Positions 13,313 to 25,700 of a DNA stretch of 64,000 nucleotides are shown here, one piece after another (position 1 is the first letter of the stretch; every line of letters begins with the position of its first letter). Both the position numbers and the translations under genes were made by a program. This DNA comes from Reclinomonas americana ATCC 50394 (lineage: Eukaryota > Jakobida > Jakobea > Jakobida): NCBI GenBank assembly GCA_048213135.1, contig PS015173.1:35939-99938 (forward strand), in the 5' to 3' direction. The notes beneath the pieces were generated by a model. That model made no database searches and was not told where the DNA came from. It saw only the letters and a list, made by a program, of their open reading frames with translations.

Positions 13313-13765
13313 TGCTTTGGGCGCTGCGTGCTGTCCGCGAAATAATCTGGCGACGCATGTCAGTCTCATACACACACGCACACACACACACACTCTGCCA
13401 CTGCTCACCAACACACTGAAAACGAGTATACGCGACAAACGAAGATTGGCGATTGGGTGAATAGGAGGTCCGATATTCAGCACAAGTCGCAGTTCTCTCC
13501 GACTCGTCCAGCACTGAACTCATATGCGGGTGCGCGAACATGCACTGGCACTATGTGAGGGGAGTCCGGAATCCGTGCACGTGCATAGACCGTGCATGTG
13601 CACATGAAGGCAGTCGTTGTCCTGTCGTCCGGTGATCGGACTAGACCCGGCAAATCCTGTCACACGATCTCAGTCGCATTACAGTCGCACATCCACAGCG
13701 AGAGAGCACCTGCGTATCCCACTCGTAGGGTCCTTGTGGGGGGCAGTTAATCGTGCACACATCCA
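13313..13765. promoter_or_regulatory. Divergent intergenic region with an imperfect palindrome
   Basis: 453 bp between secreted member 3 (minus) and the giant gene (plus). A CA run sits near 13372-13392. At 13575-13603 there is a 29-nt imperfect inverted repeat whose two ends are GTGCAC and whose arms contain GTGCA and TGCAC. A protein-binding role is only inferred from its place between two divergent starts. Confidence 0.4.
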
Positions 13766-16700
13766 ATGTCTGACAAGAACAAAAGTTGTGTGACATGCCC
13801 AGTCTCACGCCTGTCTCACGCTCACCGACTTGTATGTTTGTGTTTGTGTGTGTGCAGGTGGCTCATCAGGGTCGGCGGGGGGCCGATGGGGTGAGTTGCT
13901 TCATCTCACTCCTCGTATCCATTCTGCATCGAGTTTACGATTCTCCGCAGGCCCGGCGCACAACACACGCAGTCAAACTGGTGGTGCGTTTTGTGTGAGT
14001 GTTGTGGTGCACAGTGTTAGGTGGCTACATTATGTGGAGTGTGAATGAAACAAACATGCAAAACGCAGCCGCCGCCGCCGCCGCCACCGCCACAGCGGCA
14101 CCCACCAAACCGGCATGGAATACCTCCACCAACCCTGCTGCTCGTCCTTCGTCAGCAGCAAAACCCCCACTGTGGCCAGGTGAGCTGGTGTGCGCTGACC
14201 ATGTGCACATTGCCTGAGCTCACCACTCTTGTCCCTTCCACTGCAGGATCGATGACGCGATGTGCGTAAAAATCGTCTCCTGTGTGTGCTTTCTTTTCTG
14301 CTGCGTCTGACAAACTTGATGCACAGCTCCCACAGGCACTGGTGCAGCAACAGGAGTGGGAGCAGCTGGTCCATCCGGTGTGTGTCCCGTTGGTCTTGTC
14401 AGCTCGGTGCACTGCTGTTGTCTGGCTCATCGTCTCGACACAGGTGCTGCTGCCGGCGGAAGTCGATCCGCAGCGCAGCAACCAGAAGCACGTGAGCTCG
14501 AATCATTACATACAGGTGGTGCAGGTTCGTCGGTGGAACCCGGCGCCGGCGTCGCATCACCACCTCGTGCAGCCCCGTTGTTCAAGGGTGGCGCAACTGC
14601 CGCACGTGATGCCGCGGAGCACAATGGTACGCTCTGTGGTGCCGCCTTTCTTTGCCTCGCTCGCTTGACAGCAGTAACTCACTCCTAATCCCACGTGTCA
14701 GCGCGCGAGGCTGAGAAGCAAGCTCGACGCACCGACGCCGCACTCCGAGGTTGGTTGCTCTCTCTCGCTCTTCTTATTCTCCCATCGACAAGTGTTGTTG
14801 AAAATAGCGTGCTTGGTACATGTGCAGCCAGTGACGTCGCGCCCCGGTGGCCTGCAACCAACAAAGGCACGCGTGCCAGTGTGGACGGTCGCGTGGGCGG
14901 CGACCCAGGACGAGGTTTGTTTTTCTACCGATACCTGCACCCCTCTCCATCTTGCTGAGTGTTTTGACCATCGCAGAGGCTGCAAACGACCGTGACAATC
15001 GGTCGAAGCGGGCAACTCTGCCACCACAAACTGGGTCGCTGGAAGAATTCCCTGCACTGGGCGCACCAGCAGGCCCGGGAGCACGCGCTGCGCACTCGTT
15101 GTCCTCGTCGGCTGCTGGCGGCTCAGCATCTGCCGGCAGCGGAGCCGTGGATGACATGCGCAGCATGCCAAGTGCACGACTGCGTGGTCCTGGGGACATC
15201 GTCGACTTGCCCCAGCCCCCATCGCCGGGTCGCGGACAACCTCGCCCAGATCAACAATCGTCGCCATCCTCGGCCGCATCTGGTTCCTCGTCTGTGATAA
15301 CGGGGTCGGCGGCTGCCTTTGCGGCTGCCGCTGCAGGAGCAGGCGCAAGCGCTACCGCTGCAGACGCCGCGCCACCAGTGAGCTTCCGAGCCAACACGAA
15401 GAAAACTGGTGGTGTATTCTACCGATGGCTCGGTATCGGTCAAGGCTATGAATCGAAATGGGCCGGGGAGGTGGCGGACGTTCTCGCTCAACCACCGAGC
15501 TTTGATCCGTCGGCTCGTCTCGGTGGCGTGACGCGTGTGTTCAGCGGCTTCGATCGCAACAATCAGCTCAGGGAGAACTCGGTACGTTGATCCCCGCGGT
15601 CGGCTGGTGAGGAAGAACACATGTGATTCAAATTGATGTGTGTGCAGAATTTCAAGGCCGATGTGCAGCAAATGATTGATGTCTTCAAGCAATGGTTGGG
15701 CTGGGAGGGCTTGGACTTTGGCGCAGAGTACGTGACCATTATCGTCGCGGAGGAAAAGTTGGCATCGTGCGTACTGTGAACAGCAGAGATGCCTTGCTGT
15801 TGTGAATAGTGTGCTCATCGTTGGTGTCAGGTATGCTGTGCTGGGTGGCGTCGAGAGTGACATGCGCTCACAAACGGAGCGTGTCGTGGAGCAGCTGTCG
15901 AGACTTCTGAACGGCGACATTACTGTCATCAAGCAATGCGTTGACGTCATGAAGGCCTTGCAGGCAGCGTCTCCGGGTGCCGTGCGCCATTTTGACCACG
16001 TTCTTCACGACCTGGTTGAACGGCACCAGCCGCGCACTGAACAAAACTTCCTGTGCCTTCTCATGCGCCTGCTGTTGACAGTATCCCTCTCACAAGGTTC
16101 ACTCCATCGATCGTGAGGCCATGCGTGCGTGTCTGTGTAACTGATGGTGTAAAATATGATATTGGCGCAGTCGTGCTGGAGGAGGACTGGATGCTGTTTT
16201 GGGAAGGCTGCACTGATGGTATGATGTGATGAGCGGCATCACCCGTTGTTGCCTTTGTTGCGGTGACTCACGGTGCTGCTCCGGCACAGTCGACTACTTC
16301 ACGAAGCTGAGAACTGAAGAGCACGTTGCTCGCGACTTTCGCGAGTTCTACCTGCTGCTCCCGCTCTCTGTTCGAATGGCAGTCAACTTTTCGCGTTACG
16401 TCTGCCTCCCGTCATCTTGCCAAGCCGATATCTGTCTTACACATGAGCTCTTGAACATTTTTCTTGTCACGAAAACAGTGTGGGCCACGGTATGTGTGTT
16501 TGCCTGTGTACTGCTAGATGTATGTGCAAATGCTGACCGTCGCTGTGACACGACAGCGACGGGATTTGATGACCGTGGTAGGCGCACGCCGCTTCAAGGA
16601 GCTTTTGGCGCTGTTTCCGAGACCACTCGTGGATGCGGGCTCTGTGGAGAATGCGCAATACTTGGCATCACTCGTCTCCACCCGACTAGAATTGCAAAAC

Positions 16701-19700
16701 CGCCCGTCTCCCGTTGTGCGCGAGTGGATGGGCACGTTGCTGGAGTGCAGCACCTTGGTTGTCACTCACGAGAGTGCTGCGGCGCGTGTAAGTGGAGCTC
16801 TGATCGACTTGCTTCTCGCTGACACCAGGAGTAGACCGGTTAGTGTTGTGCCTTTGGTGACTCAATCCCTCCGCTTGCTCACGTTGTCGCTGCGCAGGAC
16901 CACATTGTGGAGCGTCTGGAGGCTGTGGTTGACGCAGCCAGCGAAAGCGTATGCCGTGACCAGGTCATGCAGGCCTTTTGGCATCATTGGGCTGCGCGAG
17001 TCGACGGACTGCGTCCCAGTGTGCTGCGGGGGTGAGGCACTCTACCTTCCACATTTCGGTCTGTTCACCCAGGCGACTCACATTGCCGCGGCTACAGTGT
17101 GCTTTCGTCGAGAAAGCTGAAGACTCTGCAGTTGGCGTCGCACTTTGTGTCGGAGGAGGGCCGTGTGCACATTCAGATATGGGCACGCACGTTGGAACCC
17201 GACACGCTGTTCCTGACCGTGAATGCCATCAGCGACGCCATTGACACCAGCCGGGTTAATACCTTGCACCCCTTGCTCGTCAACGTGATTGAGGGACTGG
17301 CCTCGGTTCCTGGTGCTACTCGCCCAGTTGACACGTCGCTCGCTGCTATACTGCGCATCCCCGAAAGTCTCATTTCAGTGCGTGCCTATACCAGAGCGCT
17401 GTTTTGCGTCATGTAGTAGCGCTCATCTCGTGTTGTCATGTTGCTTGTTGCCTGCAGCTGTGTCGCCGCATCCAAATGGCCGAACACAGACCTGTCATTC
17501 AGGCTGCCTTTGAGAAGGTGACACACAGAGACTGCATGCGGCCAAGTGCACTATTACTGTGTCTCTGACCGCGCTTCTCCGTGTGAATGCAGCTGCTTCG
17601 TGAGTTCCGACCGCGTCAAGTCACCGCTGTCCTCCAACGCGTGTCATTGCAAGTGGGTCTATGGAGAGACATGTCGGATGCCGCGCAACGCATCGCCTCG
17701 GCCAGTATGATGGTGACACTGTTGCATCAGACTGTACTCCACCTGTGCCAGCGGAATGGGTTGGTTCGTGAGATGATGATCACGCAGACACGTTTGATGT
17801 ACCATAACATGCTGACTTTTCTTCTGGCAGACGCCAACTCAACAACACGAAATCATGATCGATTGCTGCAACGAAATGGCCCTCAACCCAGAGTTGTCTC
17901 TGCTGGAGGTCATCTTCACACTCATCGCATTCGGCGACGCCGTGAGAGACTCGGCCGCCATTCTCCCGCTGGCCACGCAGCTCAATCACGTGGCGCGCTG
18001 GGGTCGTACTCGACTCAGTCGCCTGCCACTTGGCTACAGGGAACTGCAATACCCCAAACATTTTGAGGCGCAGTTCGTCCAGGTACACACTCGTTCATTC
18101 ATTCGTTGCTCTCTTTGTTTGTCCTCATCATCTCGGTTTTGTCGCACAGTTGCAAGATGGTGTCGTATGCTGGGGAGATCGCATCCTCCGTCGCTTGCTT
18201 TCCGAAGATGATGTGCTTGCCATCTGCGCCGGTGTCGATGGCTTCAACCAGCTGTGTGAGTGCTTCATTGCGTCTCTGATTCCTGTGGTTCCCGATGCTT
18301 ATGTTCTGCTCGCCTTCGTGCGGCCCCTTTTTTTAATCACACAGGCGCCACATGTGGCGTGAGGCTTGTCGTCAATCCCGCTGAGTTGCAGCAGGCGGTG
18401 GAGCGTGCAAAGGTTGCACACGAGCGACTCGAGCTGGCCTGGGAGTGGCTGCGTGGTCACCAGATTGCCGGCGCAGAGGGTCCTATTGAACCGGTGAGTT
18501 GGATTTTTGCCATGCGCGTGTATTGTGTTGCTTTCATACTCAATCTGTCACGCGGTGGTCCTGTCGCAGTGGAATCGGACCACCATGATATCAGACGCCG
18601 ACTTTGCAGCACAGCGATGTGCCAACGATCTCCGCCTCGATGAGAGACAGTTTCGCGCGCTGCATTACTTCCTCGGCCACAAGGTCTGTGCGAGGCTGAA
18701 GTGCTGCATTCTACTCTCCCCGTCTGTGCGCTCATCCGTACGTTGTAGAGCATTCTCTTCCGCAGTTTCTTGGAAGACGAACTTGCGGGTGTTCGCGGCC
18801 AGGCCATTGGTTCCACTCAATTCGGGCAGATGGTGACGCGCACCGAACATCGCCTGCATGCTCTCATCGAAGACAGCCGTGTGCGACTGGCCGATCTTCA
18901 AGGCCTGCAACAAGTGACGCGTATTGCTGGTGCCGGCCGTGCTTTCCAAGCCGAGCTGACACTAATGTTGCGCGCGCCCGCATGTTGTTGTGTTGCTTTG
19001 CCAGTCCTTGTGCCTCACTTGCTCTTTACAGCTCCTCGTACTTCAACGGCAACATGGACGATGTGCGCCGTGTGACAGACGCGGAGATTCAACAGCGCAT
19101 TGAGCGTCTTCAGTGCGCCACCAATGTTCTCGCTGCACGCTCACAGCTCCCAGCACTTCTCCAGTGCTTGCGCTCGATGAACTTGATGGGAGCGCCGGAA
19201 GTTGGCGTCCTCGTTGCGCGTGCGCACGACCTACTGGACGGTGACTCGGACCAGTGGACGTTGGCTCACGTGCAGCAGTTCCACGAGTCGCTGGTGCAGG
19301 CCCTGAATCCTCTCAGCATTGCGCATCTCGACTTCTTTGGTTTGTTCCTCCGATGCAGCAGTGTGCAGTTGTGTTGCTTTCTGATTCCTGCACAATCCAT
19401 TGCAGTGGTGGTTGAGCAGGCGCACCCTCTCATCGAGTTCTTGCGTGGCGAGAACGAGTCCATCCATGCCATCTTCGACAAGCTCAACACCAATGTCGGA
19501 CATGCGGGCATTCAGCGGGAGCTGCTGAACGAAGTGCAGGCGGCGTATCCACTGCTGGCGCCGCTTTTGCGCCCGAACTGCACTTTCCATGAATTGGCGC
19601 GCCACATTCGTGGTCGTCTACAAGATGGCCGTGACGGAGCGATGCAGTTGCAGGTGTGGCGTCTGCGTGCGGTGTGTGTGTGCACTCGTGTCTTTGTACT

Positions 19701-22700
19701 GACGCTTCGGTGAATGTAGTGTGTTGTGCGCAGTGCGCAGAATCTGACGCAGATCCAGCTGCTGTTCCGGGAACGCGATGACGTGAAAATGGAGGACTTG
19801 TTGCCGCAAGTTGCGCACCATTGCTGGTGACGGCGAGTTGGGAAGGTCTGCTTGCCCACGCCAGCGTGCTTTCTTGTGTCATGCAGGTCGTGTTGCTGGT
19901 CGAACGAGGCGTGTTTGTGTCGACGCTGCGCGGCAGTCAGATGAAACGCGACACGCTCTCCATCTTCTACGATTCGGAGCGCGCAGAAGGCGTTCCTGAG
20001 CGCGTACACCTCTCCACTGAACAGTTTGAGGATCTGGTTCGTTGCTGCTGCTATCGCTTATCGTTCCCTTTTGCTTCCCTTCCATTCACTCACGATCCGA
20101 CGGCAGTTGCGTGGGGCTGTCATGTGCGAGAGTGAGGCACGGGACGAGCGCGATCGCGAACATTTGCAGCAATTTACGGAGGCCATTGGAATCGCTCGTG
20201 CCTGCCATCACCTCCGCCTGGCATTGGAGACGGCCGGTCACCCCAACTTCCAGGGCTTGTCGACCCCCCTCATTGCAGCGCGTGGTCTCTCGCTGCCACA
20301 ATTGCGCCGTGCGCAGGAGGAACTGCAGGCCGATCTCGGCGCCTGGAATGGTCGCTTGTCCGCTAGTCGCCAGCAGTGCAAACCGCTGTACTTGCTGGAC
20401 ACCAGGCAGTTGCTGGTGAGTGTTGTGATCGATCTGGCGGCACGGTCCGACTATTGCGTGCCTCGACTAAACAACCAAATGACACAGGCCCTCGTGCGCC
20501 ACTTGAACGAGTTTTCGCGCGCGGCTGCAGCCCCGGGTGCGGCTGGCGGATCGACCGATCTGCGTGTGGTCGTACTCAAGGCGTACCTCATCGCGTGCTA
20601 TCCGGAGGTGGCACCCGATCGCTTTGATTCAGTTTCGGTGCTCGGGGCTTTGCAGTCTGTCATTGATGGCAGACTGCAAGATTTGGATGCGGCCGTTGCT
20701 TTTGTGCAGGCTGGTGGTCAGGCGGTTGGCGTGGTGGAAGATCCGTTTGCCGAAGGTTTGTTGTCAGCTTGTGTTTGTACGTGCAAGTTGCTGTGCATAT
20801 ATCTGTTGACATTCCTCAATCCTTCACAAAAGAAGGTAACTTTGTGGCGCCAACTGTGTACTCGGTCTTGCAAGCTGGTCGTGCCGAGGTCTCGCGACTG
20901 CTGTTTGAGCTGTTCGGAAAACCGCCGCATCCATCGTGCGTGCTTCCATGCTCCAGCTCGACCACGTTTGAAGATGTTGCGTGGCGTCGCGTCCCCGAGG
21001 ATACGTGTTGTGTGGACAAAATTATTGCTCACGTGTGTGCGGCTGTAGCTCGAGGCATTCTTGCAACGAGCACAACAATTCTCTGCACTGTTCTTTGCCG
21101 TGGTTGGCGTCAATCGGCTCTCATTTGCCGTGCGAGAGCATCTCCTGACGAAACTCACCGAGATTGTGGAGGCCAAGCCGCGCGCACCGCTGGCGCAGTT
21201 GTACCTTATTTTCACCGAAAAGCAGGGTATGTGCATGTTCACAGGTCTTGTCATTTTGCTGCGCATGTTATTCACTGCGCACGCATCGCTTTCCGATTGG
21301 CCAGGGCTGGACGTGTTCAGTTTCCTGGATCGCGAGGAGCGCACGTCTCAGCAGCTGATGTCCACGAATCAGTTCCGCGACATTTGTGTCCAGCGCTTCC
21401 AGGCCAACCACATCGGCAAGTTCAAGCTGGTGACTGGCGCAGTGGGTGATGGCAAGTCGCACTTTATCCGAAAGCGTTTGACGAAGGTGCCTGCGGATGA
21501 TCCTGCTGCTGCCGATCAGCTGCTCACCTTCACGGTGCCCGTGAACGAGGACTTTAGTCCGTCGCTGTTCATTCGACACCTGCGCAAGCGAACTGATGCG
21601 GCCCAGGTGCGCGTGCACGTGAACGTGTCCCCGTTTGCACCTTGGGACGAATTCGACAGTGCCTTGGCGCAACTACTGCTCCACGGTGTCGTCCATGACC
21701 CCAACACTGGTGAGATGGTGTGCACGACGGGAGCTGCGGGGCTCTCGGTGTGGCGTCTGTATGTTGAGATTCCAGTTGGGCCGAACCCGGAGGATCCACT
21801 GGCCGTGCAAGACATTCCAGAAACAGAGGCCATTGTACAACGTCTGGCGCCGATGCTGGCCTTTGGCACGCAGCGCCATGTGACTCCGGATGAGGCCTTT
21901 GACATTGATGCCAATGCGCGACTCGTGGCCTCGTACGCACGGCTGTACTACAACAACGCGTGGGCACAGTGGGCGCAGGCCGACGATTTGCAGGCTGCGC
22001 TGCCGGCTGTCGACGACGCTGAGTGCCTGCAGTTGCTGACGCGAGTGTGGACAGAAGGGTGTCGAAATGTTGCGTAAAGTTGCAGACGGCGCACGTTCAA
22101 GTCTGCCCTTCCTCACATTTCTGTCGTGCAGGTGCCGCCCGTGAAGATCTCGCGCCACAATCTTGTGCTGCTGCTGGCGGAGCGTGTACCTTTCATTGTA
22201 CGCTTGGTTCGCTACCATCGCGCGATGATGTCGTGGGACCCGCCGGGCCTTGTGGCGCTGCCGCTGAACGACTACGCTTCCATCTTTGAGTGCTTCCTCG
22301 ACGAGTGCAACGCCTTCTGCAATCCCGATCTGCGCTCAGACTGGTCATCGTTCAGCCACGGGTACACGTGTCGGGACTTTGACGAGGCGGCGCCAGAGNN
22401 NNNNNNNNNNNNNNNNNNNNNNNNNNNNNNNNNNNNNNNNNNNNNNNNNNNNNNNNNNNNNNNNNNNNNNNNNNNNNNNNNNNNNNNNNNNNNNNNNNNN
22501 NNNNNNNNNNNNNNNNNNNNNNNNNNNNNNNNNNNNNNNNNNNNNNNNNNNNNNNNNNNNNNNNNNNNNNNNNNNNNNNNNNNNNNNNNNNNNNNNNNNN
22601 NNNNNNNNNNNNNNNNNNNNNNNNNNNNNNNNNNNNNNNNNNNNNNNNNNNNNNNNNNNNNNNNNNNNNNNNNNNNNNNNNNNNNNNNNNNNNNNNNNNN

Positions 22701-25700
22701 NNNNNNNNNNNNNNNNNNNNNNNNNNNNNNNNNNNNNNNNNNNNNNNNNNNNNNNNNNNNNNNNNNNNNNNNNNNNNNNNNNNNNNNNNNNNNNNNNNNN
22801 NNNNNNNNNNNNNNNNNNNNNNNNNNNNNNNNNNNNNNNNNNNNNNNNNNNNNNNNNNNNNNNNNNNNNNNNNNNNNNNNNNNNNNNNNNNNNNNNNNNN
22901 NNNNNNNNNNNNNNNNNNNNNNNNNNNNNNNNNNNNNNNNNNNNNNNNNNNNNNNNNNNNNNNNNNNNNNNNNNNNNNNNNNNNNNNNNNNNNNNNNNNN
23001 NNNNNNNNNNNNNNNNNNNNNNNNNNNNNNNNNNNNNNNNNNNNNNNNNNNNNNNNNNNNNNNNNNNNNNNNNNNNNNNNNNNNNNNNNNNNNNNNNNNN
23101 NNNNNNNNNNNNNNNNNNNNNNNNNNNNNNNNNNNNNNNNNNNNNNNNNNNNNNNNNNNNNNNNNNNNNNNNNNNNNNNNNNNNNNNNNNNNNNNNNNNN
23201 NNNNNNNNNNNNNNNNNNNNNNNNNNNNNNNNNNNNNTCCAGCAGCACTTCGTGCAGCAAGAAGTGCTGCAGCTCGAAGCGCAGATCTGGTCGCACCACA
23301 CTCTGCTGGTTGATCACCTCCGAGAAGAGAATCAACAGCTCGGTCTTGCCGACACCAGTGTCTGCACACATAGGCCCCCATGACCCAGTCAGTTACTACG
23401 ATAGAGAAAACACATAGCAATGCCACAGACAGAGATAGCCTACCGCCCGACAGAACAACATTCATGCCGACTTTCCGGCGCTCGTTCAGGATGAGCAACT
23501 TGATGGCAAAGTCCTGAACACAAGGTGAGCAATGCACAGTGAAATATGCGCAAGACAACGAGTGCAAACCTTGGTGAGCGTGTACTGCATCCGGTCGGTG
23601 ATGGCCTTGAGGCGCTCGGCGTGTCGCGACATGCCGAGTCCAATGTTGAGTTCCGAACGGAGACGTCCCGTGTGTGCGTGCGCCTCGCGCCCCGTGAGCA
23701 CGTTCTTGTAGCCATGCGACATTCGCTCGGCCTCGTGCGCCGTGTCGGCATTCAGGCAGAGCACGGTCAACTACATGATCAAGCGAAGCGTTAGCAACTA
23801 CCGCAGCATCAGAGGCGTACGAATTCTTGGCTGTCACTTTACCTGCGCCATGGGAACTCCGTCGGNNNNNNNNNNNNNNNNNNNNTGGCGAGGGGAATCT
23901 CTCGCAAGAGACATTCGGTGACTACTGCAACATGGATGGTGCAGTGCCGCGGCTCGCCCGCCCGGAAATGGTGATGCTGGCGCTGATTTCTTACATCCTC
24001 GCTGTTGGTTGCTCACGATGCGCTGACGCAGAGCCTGGATGAGCTGCACCGCCTGATCGGTGTCAACATTCCGGAGGACTATCCCAACATGACTGACGGT
24101 GAGTGTGCTTTAATGTCATGATGGCGGCAGACGTTTTGTCTGTGCAGGTGTTCACAATAACGCACCTCTGCTTGTGGGTATCCTCTCAGGCATCACTCGC
24201 AAAATGCGCGAGTTTGCACGCGACCTCTGTGCAAGGTTCCCGATTCTGGAGGTCACTGAAGACTTCCAGGCTCGCATCGAAGGTCGCATTCCCATGACGG
24301 TGTGTATGCTAGCTCGCCAGTGCGCGAAAGCGGCCTAGTTTGCTTACCGCTCTTGTTTGTAGAGCCGATTCGAACTCGAAGAGTTTGTTCACGACTTTAT
24401 CCATTTGCAACCGCGTCAAATCTTCTTCAAGACGACCATTGTTGCGTGTGTCGACGAGTGCTTTCATTGTCCGTTACTTTGCTGACGAGTGCAATGCTGC
24501 GCAGCACGAGGGCATTACCGCGTCCACCTTTGTGGAGTGGCTGCGCAGTGGACCCATTCGAGCGGCTGAGGAGATGCCCGGCACCGTGATTGTGTGTTTC
24601 ATCGACGAGGAGAACACGTCGCACATTCACGGCGCAGCAAAGGAGGTGTGGCTGCCCCGCTATCAACGGCGAAAGTTGCTGTTGCTGACACGAGCTTGTA
24701 TGTGATGTAGGCTATGGTGGATGGCATGCTGGACGGCGAGCCGCTGCCTGCCAATATCTTCTTCGTGGCTGCAATCAACCCGCCGCGTCTTCGTCGAGCC
24801 GATGAGCGAGACCAACTGCGGTCGCAAAGCCGCATGGCGGACGTGGACGAAGCAGCTGCTGCCAATGCGCCACGCAACGTGCTCAGTGACAGTGACCGCG
24901 ACTTTGTCACGTACGCACTGCCGGCGTCGTTGGAGTCGCTGACACTCAACTACGACGAATTGACTGCCGCACAAGAGCGTGCGTAGCGTATGTGTGTGTG
25001 TTTATATCTTTCGGTGGTTAGTTGCTCACGTATTCTGCAGATGCCTTTGCGGAGCGCCTCATTGAGGAGCGCGCCCTCCCGCTGTCAGATGAGCTGCCGA
25101 GTCCTAGGTATCGCGAGTTGCAGCAGCTGCAGCGCACGGAGCGTGAATCGCTGCTGGCCATGATTCTAGTGGGCCAGAAATTTGTTCGCACCGACGCCAA
25201 GCTGCACCGTGTTCGTGTCTCCATTCGCGACCTGGTCCGCGCCGAGACACTGTATCGGTGTGTGTTACATGTATATCTCTACGGGGAAAGAGCGTGTTTT
25301 GTGTTTCGTTTCTGACAACGGTGTAGATTTTTCGTCGCCGGTATACCGCCGGTGCTGTCGCCTGGAGACGATGTGCTGAACGAGTACGAACTGCGCCAGC
25401 AGCTGCACTGGAAGGCCGTTACCATGGCTGTCAGTCTCACCTACTACTTGCGCCTGACACCGGAGCTTCGTATTCAGTTCGAGCGCAAGATCAACGACTG
25501 CGCGGCGCGTCTCCGTGGTCGCCCGCACAACTACAACTTTTCGGAGTGGGAGAGGGATGAGATGACCTACTTCTGCAGTCAGATGCACGTGAGTGTTGGA
25601 CAGTGTCGTCGGTGTGCGTGTTTGCGTTCATGCGATTGGTGGTGTCTCACTCGTATGGGTTCGACGATCAGCTTCCGCCCGGTATTGCGCTCACTCGCGG

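Noticed and set aside
23546-23794. A separate antisense gene inside the giant gene
   Set aside because: The minus-strand exons encode the missing part of the same RNF213-like AAA module and are bounded by gaps, so a misplaced contig explains them better.
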